A stretch of 64,000 bases of DNA, taken from positions 72,454-136,453 of the forward strand of contig DATKPE010000061.1 of NCBI GenBank assembly GCA_035524335.1, read 5' to 3'. The first letter of the stretch is position 1; every line of letters begins with the position of its first letter. The notes beneath the pieces are model-generated. The model saw only the letters and a list, made by a program, of their open reading frames with translations, was not told the origin of the DNA and ran no database searches. A program made the position numbers and the translations under genes. This document shows positions 34,134 to 42,663 of the stretch, piece by piece. The DNA comes from DATKPE01 sp035524335. Its GTDB lineage: Bacteria; Bacteroidota; Ignavibacteria; UBA10030; SZUA-254.

Positions 34134-35263
34134 TGTCAGAACACCACATCCATCACCGCTCAATGAAACTGACCGAAAAGTACATCCGCACACTCCCGAA
34201 AGTTCTCCTCCACGATCATCTGGACGGCGGCCTCCGTCCACAGACCGTCATCGAGCTCGCCCGGGACATGAAATATAAAAAGCTCCCCACGGCCGATGCC
34301 GGGGAACTGAAAAAATGGTTCCACCGGGGCGCACAGCGGGGAAGCCTCCCGCTCTACCTTGAGGGGTTTGCCCACACGACCGCCGTCATGCAGACCGAGG
34401 AAGGTCTGGAGCGTGTGGCCTACGAGATGATGGAGGATATGCGGGACGACGGGGTTGTTTACGTTGAAACGCGGTTCGCGCCCGTTTTTCATACCGAAAA
34501 GGGGCTCCACTGGGAAGAGATCGTCAGCGCGGTCCTCAAAGGGCTCGAACGGGGCAGGAAAGATTTCGGCGTTGAGTTCGGTCTGATCATCTGCGCTATG
34601 CGCAACATGACGCTTTCCCAGGAAATGGCTGAGCTCGCGATCGATTTCAGGGAACGGGGAGTGGTCGGGTTCGACCTTGCCGGCGAGGAGGGCGGTTATC
34701 CGCCGAAAAAACACGTCGATGCGTTTCACTACATTCAGCGGGAAAACTTCAATATCACAATCCACGCCGGAGAAGCGTTCGGCAAGGAATCGATCTGGCA
34801 GGCGATTCAGTGGTGCGGCGCCCACCGCATCGGGCATGCAACACGGCTCATCGAAGACATGAAAATGGACGACGACGATCCGACGCAGGTGGTAAGCATG
34901 GGGTATCTGGCGCAGTATGTTCTGGACAAGCGCATACCGCTCGAGCTCTGCCTCACCAGCAATGTCGATACAGGCGCCGTCCGGAGCTTTTCCGAGCATC
35001 CGTTCGGAATCTATTACAGGTACAAATTCCGCGTCACGCTCAACACCGACGACCGGCTCATGAGCGATACCACGCTGACGAGGGAATTCAAGATCGCCCA
35101 CGACGTTTTCCGGCTTACCCTGCCGGAGATTGAAAAGCTGACGATCAATGCGATGAAGAGCGCGTTTGCCCCTTATAAGAAGAGAATCGAGATTATCTAT
35201 AAGACGATCAAGCCGGGGTATCTCAAAGCGAAACATCGCGCCCGAAGCCGGAAAGACGCATAA
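34130..35263 (+). CDS. Adenosine deaminase
   Basis: 377 aa. Zinc-ligand and catalytic motifs of the metal-dependent deaminase family are clear: LLHDHLDGGLRP (two His near residue 29; the family usually reads HxHLDG), ITIHAGEAFG, an RIGHATRL motif, and a C-terminal VTLNTDD. It hydrolyses adenosine to inosine and ammonia. It starts at an ATGATG overlapping the hutH stop, so the two ammonia-releasing enzymes are co-expressed. Other adenosine-deaminase-like activities (adenine or modified nucleosides) cannot be fully excluded. Confidence 0.85.
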   Translation: MMSEHHIHHRSMKLTEKYIRTLPKVLLHDHLDGGLRPQTVIELARDMKYKKLPTADAGELKKWFHRGAQRGSLPLYLEGFAHTTAVMQTEEGLERVAYEMMEDMRDDGVVYVETRFAPVFHTEKGLHWEEIVSAVLKGLERGRKDFGVEFGLIICAMRNMTLSQEMAELAIDFRERGVVGFDLAGEEGGYPPKKHVDAFHYIQRENFNITIHAGEAFGKESIWQAIQWCGAHRIGHATRLIEDMKMDDDDPTQVVSMGYLAQYVLDKRIPLELCLTSNVDTGAVRSFSEHPFGIYYRYKFRVTLNTDDRLMSDTTLTREFKIAHDVFRLTLPEIEKLTINAMKSAFAPYKKRIEIIYKTIKPGYLKAKHRARSRKDA

Positions 35264-35315
35264 GCTCCTCCGCCGGCACCCTGTCCCATTGACAATGTTC
35301 AACCGTCAAGGCAAT

Positions 35316-35891
35316 ATGCGGTACTCCGCGGTTCTGATCTTCCTGACAGCAGTGCTGGCCGGCTGTTCCTCCTCGCCCAGGTATACCGGAAAGTCCGCCG
35401 CCCCGGATTATCATTACCCGGAACTCGCCGCCCCTCCGGCGCCCTCACCGAACAGGAACTACGCCTATCGGATCACGACCGACGCATGCAATTGCGAGAC
35501 ATTTACCGCGCAGGATCCGGAATACCGCGTGGAGTACCGGTTTACCGCGTCGTACACAATGAACGACGGCATCGCCACGACGGTACAGATCGATCTGACA
35601 AACCGCTCTTCCGACACCCTCTTCCTCGATCAGGCCACGGCAAAAGTCAACTCGAGGAACATCTCCTACATGTACAACAACAAATTTCTTCCGCTCCCCA
35701 TGCTCGTCATCCCTCCGGGAGGATCGAACTCGGTCACGCTGAACGGGAAAGACAGGGTTGATGACAACGACTGGCACAAAATTGCCGGCGAGCAGATGAC
35801 GGTGACGCTGAAAGGACTCCGCGAGGGCGCCCGGGAGATACCGCCCAGGGATGTGACGTTCATTCCCGAAAATCCGATGATCGGGAAATAA
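35316..35891 (+). CDS. Putative lipoprotein of unknown function
   Basis: 191 aa from the ATG at 35316, chosen because AAGG lies just upstream and it gives a short lipoprotein signal ending LTAVLAGC with lipidated Cys17. An ATG seven codons upstream is possible. The mature protein has a proline-rich stretch, then a beta-rich domain with CNCETF and several stretches typical of an immunoglobulin-like fold (VQIDLTNRSSDTLFLDQATAK). The latter resembles domains that carry surface or chaperone functions, but I do not recognise a named family. It sits about 50 bases after the adenosine deaminase gene. Confidence 0.75.
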   Translation: MRYSAVLIFLTAVLAGCSSSPRYTGKSAAPDYHYPELAAPPAPSPNRNYAYRITTDACNCETFTAQDPEYRVEYRFTASYTMNDGIATTVQIDLTNRSSDTLFLDQATAKVNSRNISYMYNNKFLPLPMLVIPPGGSNSVTLNGKDRVDDNDWHKIAGEQMTVTLKGLREGAREIPPRDVTFIPENPMIGK

Positions 35892-35893
35892 AA

Positions 35894-35913
35894 AATCCGC
35901 CCGGAGGCGGATT
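35894..35913 (-). terminator. Intrinsic terminator between convergent genes
   Basis: An 8-bp stem (AATCCGCC / GGCGGATT) has a 4-base loop. On the minus strand it is followed by TTTTTATTT, so it efficiently ends the YbgF/CpoB-like transcript; on the plus strand the tail is poor. Confidence 0.75.
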
Positions 35914-35937
35914 CCTGTACTGCGGATAGTACCGGAC

Positions 35938-36666
35938 TCAGAGTGAGGCGAGCTTTTCCTTCACGCGCCTGATGAAAGGACTGGCGGGATACGACTTGAT
36001 GAGCTGTTCAAATTCCGCCCGCGCCTGCTGTTTGTCCCCCTGTGCAAGATAGGAATTGGCGATCATCACCTGAGCGTCGTCCTTCTTCTTTGACCATTCG
36101 AAGGCAAAGACCTTTTTGAACTGATCGATGGCTTCGGCGTACCGCTTCGCGCCGTACAGGCATTCGCCGATCCAGTAGGTACAGTTGTCGTCGTACCCCT
36201 TCGGCGCGCCGTTCTTCAGAAGGTTGCGGAACATTTCGGCGGCGGCCAGGTATTTCCGGTGTTTGAATGTCGAAAGCGCGTCGCTGTAAGCTCCGAGGGA
36301 GCCCTGCGGCGGCGGAGCGGTCACTGCGGGGGCGTGCGTCGGAAACTTTCTCGACTGCTTCAGAATTTGTTTCGGAGCTTCGACCATGGATGCCATTTTC
36401 GCGCGCAGGTCCACATTCACCGACTCAAGCTCGGTGATGTGGATGGTCAACGTCTGTTTATCCATCTCCAGCCGGGAGTTTTCTCTTCGCAGGGAGTCGT
36501 TCGATGTGCGGAGGGTAAGGAGCTCGTTCTGCATCAGTTCTGTTGCACTCGGCGCCGGAGGCAGCGACGTTTCCTTCTCCTGCTCCTTTGAGCCGGAGCA
36601 TCCGGTCAGCCACAGGCCGACGAGTGCGGCGGGCAGAAGGGCTCCGACAGGGAGACGACAAGTCAT
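35938..36666 (-). CDS. YbgF/CpoB-like lipoprotein with coiled coil and TPR repeats
   Basis: 242 aa. A lipoprotein signal ends LTGC (Cys about residue 23). It is followed by a short linker, a coiled coil (about residues 40-90, LRTSNDSLRRENSRLEMDKQ), a Pro-rich hinge and three TPR-like repeats (YSDALSTFKHRKYLAAAEMF onward). The plan matches CpoB/YbgF, which in E. coli works with Tol-Pal and PBP1B at the division site; no tol or pal genes are nearby. GAGG before the ATG and a good promoter upstream support the start. Confidence 0.82.
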   Translation of the reverse strand: MTCRLPVGALLPAALVGLWLTGCSGSKEQEKETSLPPAPSATELMQNELLTLRTSNDSLRRENSRLEMDKQTLTIHITELESVNVDLRAKMASMVEAPKQILKQSRKFPTHAPAVTAPPPQGSLGAYSDALSTFKHRKYLAAAEMFRNLLKNGAPKGYDDNCTYWIGECLYGAKRYAEAIDQFKKVFAFEWSKKKDDAQVMIANSYLAQGDKQQARAEFEQLIKSYPASPFIRRVKEKLASL

Positions 36667-36705
36667 ACCATCCTCGATGAGTTGTGTGAGTGCAGGATAG
36701 GTGCT

Positions 36706-36734
36706 AATGTAGAGAATCCGGGTATGAAAGTCAA
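36706..36734 (-). promoter_or_regulatory. Promoter of the YbgF/CpoB-like gene
   Basis: On the minus strand TTGACT, 17 bases, TACATT, about 40 bases before the ATG at 36666. It lies in the 297-base divergent gap (36667-36963), which holds this promoter and the opposite one at 36909 and otherwise nothing I can name. Confidence 0.65.
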
Positions 36735-36908
36735 GGAAATTTCCCCTCCCGAACCGGTTCCGTCATCATCTTCCGGTCACCCTCTTCCGAACGGAACCTG
36801 TCTTTCTCCGGAACCGTATCCGTCTGCGGCGGGCGGTATCCGGGAGAGAGGAGCGCGCATTCAACGCGCTCCGGCGGCGCATGGCGGAGCAGATGCCGAT
36901 CCGACCGG

Positions 36909-36937
36909 TTGTTATTCGTCGATGAAATAGGTATATT
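36909..36937 (+). promoter_or_regulatory. Promoter of the TPR-DUF4292-EnvC operon
   Basis: TTGTTA, 17 bases, TATATT, followed by GAGGAA seven bases before the ATG at 36964. A TANNTTTT reading in the Bacteroidia style is also possible at the same place. Confidence 0.6.
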
Positions 36938-36963
36938 TTTTTGATGAAAATGAGGAATTTATA

Positions 36964-38658
36964 ATGCCCGGACCGTCGCCGATGCGCTATGCAGTGATCC
37001 TTTTTCTCTCTCTTTCGTTCATCGTGCGGGTATTTCCGCAGGATAACGCCGCACCCGGAAAAGAAAACAGGGAGCTATCGCTCCAGCATTTTCTGGACGG
37101 ATCGCTCCACGACCAGAAAGGGGAGTACGCTCAGGGAATTCTGGAATATCAGGAAGCGCTCCGTTACAGTCAGGACCCCGCCATTTATCACGCGATGGCA
37201 AAGGATTACGCGATTCTGGGGAAAAATGAACGCGCAATCGAATCGGGCGCCGAGGCGGTGAAACGCGATCCGGACAACCGGATTTACCGCGAGACGCTCG
37301 CCGAAATCTACATCAACGCTCTCGAGTATGACAAGGCTCTCGGCGAATTCGAACAGATTGTCAAGCTCGATTCTTCGGGGAGGGAAGACTGGTCGAACAT
37401 GGCCCATCTCACCCAGATGAAAAATCCCGACAAGGCGCTCTCGATATACCGGAAAATTATCGAGCGGTTCGGGCCCGATCAGGATTCGTATTTTCAGATG
37501 GCGCGCATCTACGAATCTCAGAACAAGCTGGCCGAGGCAACGGACGCGATCAGCGGGATGCTGAAGCTCGACCCGGGAAATTTTGAGCTGGAAAAATCAC
37601 TCGGCGATCTCTATCTCAGGCAGGACAGTGTCGATGCGGCACTGAGAATATATACGGGACTTGTCGAACAGCATCCCGAGCAGGTGGAAGTGCGCGCCGC
37701 AATCGCCCACGCCGATCTGGTAAAGCAGGATTATCAGCATGCCGCCGAGCAGTTCGACATCGTCCTGAAACGCGACACGCTGTCGGCGGACGACCAGATC
37801 AGTTTCGGCCGGGTGTTTGTCACGTTCATCCAGAAGGATTCTCTCGTCGCCCCGTATGCCCTCACGATGTTCAAGAAAATTCAGGGCAATTACCCCGATG
37901 ACTGGCGCCCGTACCTGTTCATCGCGATGATTGAGCAGGTTCTCCGGGATGACTCCGCCGCACTCGTGAATTTCTCGAAGGTCAGGGCGATGGAACCCAG
38001 CAACCCCGACAGCTGGATGGGTATTGCCGGGGTTTTCTACGATCGCGGGAATCTCGATTCCACGATTGCGATTCTTGATGAAGCGAAGAGGGTCATCCCC
38101 GACGAATTCCGGGTTTATTTTCTCCTCGGGCTGACGTACCAGCGCAAACACCAGCTTCCGGATGCCGCGGTGGCCCTTGAGCGCGCGGTGCAGATCAGAC
38201 CGAAGGACATGGACGCCATGACGTCGCTCGCGCTGGTCTATGACGAGCTCCACCGCAAGGATGATTCCGACTCGCTCTATGAGCGGGCGCTCCGGATAGA
38301 TCCGCATAACCACCTCGCGCTCAACAACTACGGGTACAGCCTCTCCGAACGGGGCAGGGACCTCGAACGCGCAATGCGGATGTCGAAGGAAGCGCTGAAG
38401 CTTCAGCCCGACAACCAATCCTATCTCGACACCTACGGCTGGATTCTGTTTCAGATGCAGAAGTACGAAGATGCCGAACGCTATCTCCGGAAAGCGGCCG
38501 AGATGCCCAATCCGAATCCGGTGATCATCGAACACCTCGGAGACGTGAATTTCAGGCTTTCGCGGCACGATAGGGCGATGGAACTCTGGAAAAAAGCGCT
38601 GGAGCTCGATTCGACCAACGAACTGCTCAGGCAGAAAATCCAGAAGGGATCGTTGTGA
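36964..38658 (+). CDS. Exported TPR protein
   Basis: 564 aa. An N-terminal signal (YAVILFLSLSFIVRVFP) is followed by about 14 tetratricopeptide-like repeats covering nearly the whole protein, with periodic A-x(7)-LDP and YLDTYGWILFQMQKYEDA motifs. The last repeats resemble those of TPR proteins associated with outer-membrane or secretion assembly. It probably scaffolds protein contacts in the periplasm. It is first in a three-gene operon, overlapping the next gene by GTGA, which links it to lipoprotein and cell-wall functions. Confidence 0.85.
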   Translation: MPGPSPMRYAVILFLSLSFIVRVFPQDNAAPGKENRELSLQHFLDGSLHDQKGEYAQGILEYQEALRYSQDPAIYHAMAKDYAILGKNERAIESGAEAVKRDPDNRIYRETLAEIYINALEYDKALGEFEQIVKLDSSGREDWSNMAHLTQMKNPDKALSIYRKIIERFGPDQDSYFQMARIYESQNKLAEATDAISGMLKLDPGNFELEKSLGDLYLRQDSVDAALRIYTGLVEQHPEQVEVRAAIAHADLVKQDYQHAAEQFDIVLKRDTLSADDQISFGRVFVTFIQKDSLVAPYALTMFKKIQGNYPDDWRPYLFIAMIEQVLRDDSAALVNFSKVRAMEPSNPDSWMGIAGVFYDRGNLDSTIAILDEAKRVIPDEFRVYFLLGLTYQRKHQLPDAAVALERAVQIRPKDMDAMTSLALVYDELHRKDDSDSLYERALRIDPHNHLALNNYGYSLSERGRDLERAMRMSKEALKLQPDNQSYLDTYGWILFQMQKYEDAERYLRKAAEMPNPNPVIIEHLGDVNFRLSRHDRAMELWKKALELDSTNELLRQKIQKGSL

Positions 38659-39425
38659 GATTTCCCCCCCCGTGGCCAGGGCTGATTCTGCTCGCGGCAA
38701 TCGGATGGGGTTGCGCGGCTTCTCATTCATCTCTGCGGGAGCGCCCGCTGTCTGCCGGGGATCTCGTCGCGCGGGTCCGCGCCCGTGCCGCTTCAATCCG
38801 CTCCCTCGTGGGCGATGGCCTGCTCACCGTCGAGAGCCCGGAGGGTGCACTCAACAGCACGTTCGACCTGCGTCTGAAAAAACCCGATTCACTGCGCCTC
38901 GATCTCCGCGGACCGTTCGGCGTGCGGGGCGGGACGCTCCTTCTCGACCGCAGCCGGTTCCTCTTTTATAATGCCCAGAACAACACCGTCGTCACCGGCG
39001 CTCCGGACAGCGCGACGCTCCGGAAGATCGTCCGCCTGCCGATGGAGTTCGACGACGCACTGCGGCTCTTCTCCGGGGATTTTCCCGCGTTCCCCGGAGA
39101 CGATTCGCTCCTGCAGCAGACCGAAGACGGCGACCGCGCGATCCTTGTCTACCGCACCTCCACCGGACGAAAAACCCTTGAAATTGACGAGGAATCGTAC
39201 GTCATCACGGGGTATCGCATCACCGATCCCGAAGGCAACGAAACCCTGACGGCATCTGCGTCACGACTGCGGGACGTTGACACCCTTCGCATGCCGAAAC
39301 TGATCCGGATTCTCTTCCCGGGCGAACGCAGAAGTCTTACCATCGCCTACGACGACCTGAAAGTCAACGCGGAGACCGTCTGTTTTTATCAGGCCCCTTC
39401 CCGGGCCGAACGCCGTCAGCCATGA
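38655..39425 (+). CDS. DUF4292 / LolB-like lipoprotein
   Basis: 256 aa from a GTG start that overlaps the preceding TGA. The signal ends IGWGC (lipid-attachment Cys20). The body is a beta-rich domain with RSLVGDGLLTVESPEG and LRLDLRGPFGVRGGTLLL, as in the DUF4292 family, which resembles the LolA/LolB lipoprotein-carrier fold. A role in outer-membrane lipoprotein handling is plausible but not shown. Downstream it overlaps the EnvC-like gene by four bases. Confidence 0.8.
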   Translation: MRFPPPWPGLILLAAIGWGCAASHSSLRERPLSAGDLVARVRARAASIRSLVGDGLLTVESPEGALNSTFDLRLKKPDSLRLDLRGPFGVRGGTLLLDRSRFLFYNAQNNTVVTGAPDSATLRKIVRLPMEFDDALRLFSGDFPAFPGDDSLLQQTEDGDRAILVYRTSTGRKTLEIDEESYVITGYRITDPEGNETLTASASRLRDVDTLRMPKLIRILFPGERRSLTIAYDDLKVNAETVCFYQAPSRAERRQP

Positions 39426-40618
39426 ACCTCCCGCGCAACATCCTTCTTGCCGCGCTGATCCTTGCCTCTCTCGCGGCACTGCCCGCCCGGGCCCAGCAGG
39501 ATGAGATCAAAAAAAAGAAATCCGAGCTTGAAAAACTGCGGAGCGATATCGCAAAGGCGGAACAGCGCATCAACGAGAAGGGTAAAAAAGAACACGCGAC
39601 GCTCGAACTGCTCGACGCCTACGACCGCCAGGCCGCGCTTCTCAAAAACCTGATCCGGAAACTGCACGATGCCGAAGACACGCTCCAGCGAAGCATCGAC
39701 GCGACGCGGAAAACCATCGCCGACCTCTCCGGAGCGATTGCGAACCTGAAACAGCATTACGCCGGCTTTGCACGTTCCGCTTACCTGCGCGGCCCCACAT
39801 ACGACATGGAGCTTCTCCTCTCGTCCCAGTCGCCCAACCAGATGCTCATCCGGTCGGAGTATCTGAAAAGGTTCACCGATCAGCGGCGGAAGGATCTCAG
39901 CGACATCGACTCACGCCGTACGGAACAGGAGCGCCAGCACCTCGTCCTCGAGGATGAGCTCCGTCAGCAGAAACAGCTCCTTGACGAGAAAACCCGGGAG
40001 GAAAAAAAGCTCGTCGTGCAGACCCGGAAGCGGAAGGCGATGCTCGCGGAGATACGGAAGGACAAGAAAAACTATACGCTGGAGATGAACAGAAAGCTGG
40101 ACGCCGTGAAAGATCTTCAACAGCTGATCGCCCGGCTGATTGCCGAAGAGGCGGCAAAGGCGGCCGAATCACCGAAGACGAAGAACCCGGCGGCGGGTGC
40201 GTTCGAGAACAGGCGCGGCAAACTGCGATGGCCGGTGCCGGGGGGTAAAATCGTGGCGCACTTCGGCGCGCAGGAAAATCCCTCTCTCCATACCGTGACG
40301 CAGAATCCGGGAATCGATATTTCGGTCAGCACCGGCACCGTGGTGAGCAGTGTCGCCGACGGCGAGGTTTCGGCAATCTGGTGGCTGCCGTCGTTCGGGA
40401 ATCTCCTCATCGTGAATCACAAAAACGGATACAGAAGCGTCTACGCGCATCTCGGGGAAATTCTGGTGAACGAAGGGGAGGGAGTGAAGGAGGCGGAGGC
40501 GATAGCGAAGACAGGCGAAGCGCTGTCCGGGCCGCTTCTTCATTTCGAGATATGGAAGGATCGCGAAAAACTGGACCCTGAGCAGTGGCTCGGGCAGAAG
40601 GGACTTTCACAGAAGTAG
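39422..40618 (+). CDS. EnvC-like coiled-coil protein with degenerate M23/LytM domain
   Basis: 398 aa. Signal peptide (ILLAALILASLAALPARA), long coiled coils (residues about 27-245) and a C-terminal LytM domain. The usual first zinc ligand (the His in HxGxD) is replaced by Asn in NPGIDIS (about residues 295-301), while the Asp and the later YAHLGEI and LLHFEIW histidines remain. That pattern fits EnvC/NlpD-type activators, which switch on AmiC-type amidases rather than cutting peptidoglycan themselves. An AmiC-type amidase is encoded at 58373-59953. Confidence 0.85.
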   Translation: MNLPRNILLAALILASLAALPARAQQDEIKKKKSELEKLRSDIAKAEQRINEKGKKEHATLELLDAYDRQAALLKNLIRKLHDAEDTLQRSIDATRKTIADLSGAIANLKQHYAGFARSAYLRGPTYDMELLLSSQSPNQMLIRSEYLKRFTDQRRKDLSDIDSRRTEQERQHLVLEDELRQQKQLLDEKTREEKKLVVQTRKRKAMLAEIRKDKKNYTLEMNRKLDAVKDLQQLIARLIAEEAAKAAESPKTKNPAAGAFENRRGKLRWPVPGGKIVAHFGAQENPSLHTVTQNPGIDISVSTGTVVSSVADGEVSAIWWLPSFGNLLIVNHKNGYRSVYAHLGEILVNEGEGVKEAEAIAKTGEALSGPLLHFEIWKDREKLDPEQWLGQKGLSQK

Positions 40619-40627
40619 GATCGTGGG

Positions 40628-41329
40628 TCAGCGGCCGGCGAAGAGCCTGTCGGCAAGCGGCTTGGGGAGTCCCGCTTTCCTGATTTTTGCCGCCGCAGCG
40701 TCGATGTTGTACTCCACCCGGATATTCCTGTATTCCCAGTGATTGGTATCGAAAATGCCGTAACTGCTTCGCGGATCGTTATCCCTCGGCTGTCCGACGC
40801 TCCCGACATTGATGATAAACTGCATTCCCCGCCGGACGGGGCCTTCGCTCAGGTCAGCGGAAAAGATTCCCGGCAGGTGCGAGTGTCCGACAAAACAGAC
40901 CGGCTCGGTGAACGCGGGAAAATTTTCCTGCGCATCGGCGTCGGTGATGATGTAGTTCCACTCGGCCGGATCCCGCGGGGATGAGTGCACGAAGAGGATT
41001 CCCCCGAGCGCCAGGGAGTATGGGAGAGCCTGGATGAAGGTTTTGTGCTCCTCCGTCAGTTCATCATGAGTCCACTCGGCAGCTATGCGGGCGTAGGGAT
41101 TGAAATATTCCGCGCGACCCAGATCGATCGCCGCTTCATCGTGATTGCCGAGAAGAACGTGGGGCGTGAGCGTGCGGACGACGTCGATGCAGTCGTTCGG
41201 ACGGGCGCCGTATCCGACAATGTCGCCCAGGCAGACCACGGCATCGGGGGCCTGTACCCTGATCGACGCGGCGACCGCTTCGAGTGCTTCCTGATTGGCG
41301 TGAATATCGGAGATGATCGCAAACCGCAT
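40628..41329 (-). CDS. Metallophosphoesterase, YfcE/MJ0936-like
   Basis: 233 aa. The calcineurin-like motifs are in order: FAIISDIHANQEAL (D-x-H), CLGDIVGYG (GD), LLGNHDEA (GNHD), then FVHSSP and GHSHLPGIF. This subfamily (DUF2073/YfcE-type) often has phosphodiesterase or phosphatase activity; the physiological substrate is unknown. The stop lies ten bases from the convergent EnvC-like gene. Confidence 0.85.
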   Translation of the reverse strand: MRFAIISDIHANQEALEAVAASIRVQAPDAVVCLGDIVGYGARPNDCIDVVRTLTPHVLLGNHDEAAIDLGRAEYFNPYARIAAEWTHDELTEEHKTFIQALPYSLALGGILFVHSSPRDPAEWNYIITDADAQENFPAFTEPVCFVGHSHLPGIFSADLSEGPVRRGMQFIINVGSVGQPRDNDPRSSYGIFDTNHWEYRNIRVEYNIDAAAAKIRKAGLPKPLADRLFAGR

Positions 41330-41379
41330 AGGGAATCAATGTAGAAAATATCCGTCGAGATGCAAACCGCTGGCGACGG

Positions 41380-42663
41380 TCAGGTCTTCTGCTTTTTTTT
41401 CTTTGCCGCGGGAAAGAGAATATTGTTGAGGATGAGCCGGTAGCCGGGTGAATTCTTGTGCAGTTTGAGGTCCGTCGGCGGATTCCCGACGGCGTGCTGA
41501 TAATCCTCCGGATCGTGTCCGCCGTAGAAGGTGAAGGTCCCGCGCCCGTAGTTGCCGTGCAGATACCGGACCTCTTCCGTGCCTTCGCGCTCAGCCAGTA
41601 TGGTGACGGTAGGTTTGATGAGAGATTTTTTGAAGGCCGTCGTCTGTCCCATGAATCCCTTGATAATCGAGACGTGATTCTGCGTGAGCATCGTGGGAAC
41701 GGGGTCGTATTTTGCGGAGAACTCGAAAAGTGTGAAGTAATCGGTATTCGGGTCGCGGATGGGGGCGGGATCGCTGGGGGGTATGTCGATGTCCGAATAT
41801 TCATACCTGAGCGGATTCGCCTCAATGGTAAAATTCTGAAAGGCCAGGCACGCGGAATAATCGAGTTTTTTCTGTGCATCCGGATCCTGCGGGTCGCCGT
41901 CGTACATGACGGAGCAGATGTCGGTGTGTGCGGCCGCCAGCGCGATGTCGTACGAATCGGTCGCCGAACACATGGCGAAAAGAAATCCGCCGGCCCCGAC
42001 GTATTCCTTGATTTTCAGTGCGACGGCGAGCTTCAGCTGGGATACTTTTTTGAAGCCGAGCTCCCGCGCCTTTCGCTCGTACAGGATCTGCTGATCACGG
42101 TACCACTGGGTGGCCCCGAAAGAGGCGTAAAACTTGCCGTATTGACCGGTAAAGTCCTCGTGGTGGAGATGGAGCCAGTCGTAATGGGACAGGGTATCAC
42201 GGAGCACCGCGTCGTCCCAGATTTTATCGTAGGGAATCTCGGCATATTCCATGGCAAGGGTGACCGCGTCGTCCCACGGGAGAAAATTCGGCGGGACATA
42301 GACGGCGATTCTCGGAGCCTTCTCGAGCCGGACCACGTCCATGTTGTTGTCCTCCTGGCCGATCTCCGCGAGAATCTGTGCAGAGCGGGCGCCCGAGATT
42401 TCCTCGAATGCGACGTTCCGGATTCGGCATTCGGTGGCCGCCTGGTCGCCGGCATCCAGCATGAAGGAACCGCCGCGGTAATTCAACAGCCAGTCGACCT
42501 GTATATTCCGCTTGAGAGCCCAGTAGGCGATGCCGTAGGCTTTCAGATGATCGGTCTGCTGGAGATCCATCGGGATCAGGATTTTCTGGGCGTGGAGAAG
42601 GGCCGGAAAGAGCGCGATCAGAACAACCGGCGAGAGGCGCCGGAGAAGCGACAGGAGGATCAT
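41380..42663 (-). CDS. Exported protein of unknown function ('asparagine synthetase B'-labelled family)
   Basis: 427 aa with an N-terminal signal (VVLIALFPALLHA). Homologues I remember from Bacteroidota carry ILIPMDLQQTDHLKAYGIAY and WLLNYRGGSF and are labelled asparagine synthetase B, but this protein shows neither a Cys1 amidotransferase domain nor an SGGxDS PP-loop. Other notable parts are YDWLHLHHEDF, AGGFLFAMCSATDSYDIAL and YGGHDPEDYQH, the last two recalling class-I amidotransferase-like folds. Function unknown. The ATG overlaps the stop of the TPR gene by four bases, so the pair is translationally coupled. Confidence 0.75.
   Translation of the reverse strand: MILLSLLRRLSPVVLIALFPALLHAQKILIPMDLQQTDHLKAYGIAYWALKRNIQVDWLLNYRGGSFMLDAGDQAATECRIRNVAFEEISGARSAQILAEIGQEDNNMDVVRLEKAPRIAVYVPPNFLPWDDAVTLAMEYAEIPYDKIWDDAVLRDTLSHYDWLHLHHEDFTGQYGKFYASFGATQWYRDQQILYERKARELGFKKVSQLKLAVALKIKEYVGAGGFLFAMCSATDSYDIALAAAHTDICSVMYDGDPQDPDAQKKLDYSACLAFQNFTIEANPLRYEYSDIDIPPSDPAPIRDPNTDYFTLFEFSAKYDPVPTMLTQNHVSIIKGFMGQTTAFKKSLIKPTVTILAEREGTEEVRYLHGNYGRGTFTFYGGHDPEDYQHAVGNPPTDLKLHKNSPGYRLILNNILFPAAKKKKQKT

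Noticed and set aside
36682..36930. 82-codon open frame in the divergent gap
   Set aside because: Low-complexity proline/serine-rich translation, no ribosome site, and it overlaps both candidate promoters.
41380..42663. Asparagine synthetase B label for the exported protein
   Set aside because: The family is often so named, but there is no N-terminal Cys1 glutaminase or SGGxDS ATP-pyrophosphatase loop, and it has a signal peptide.
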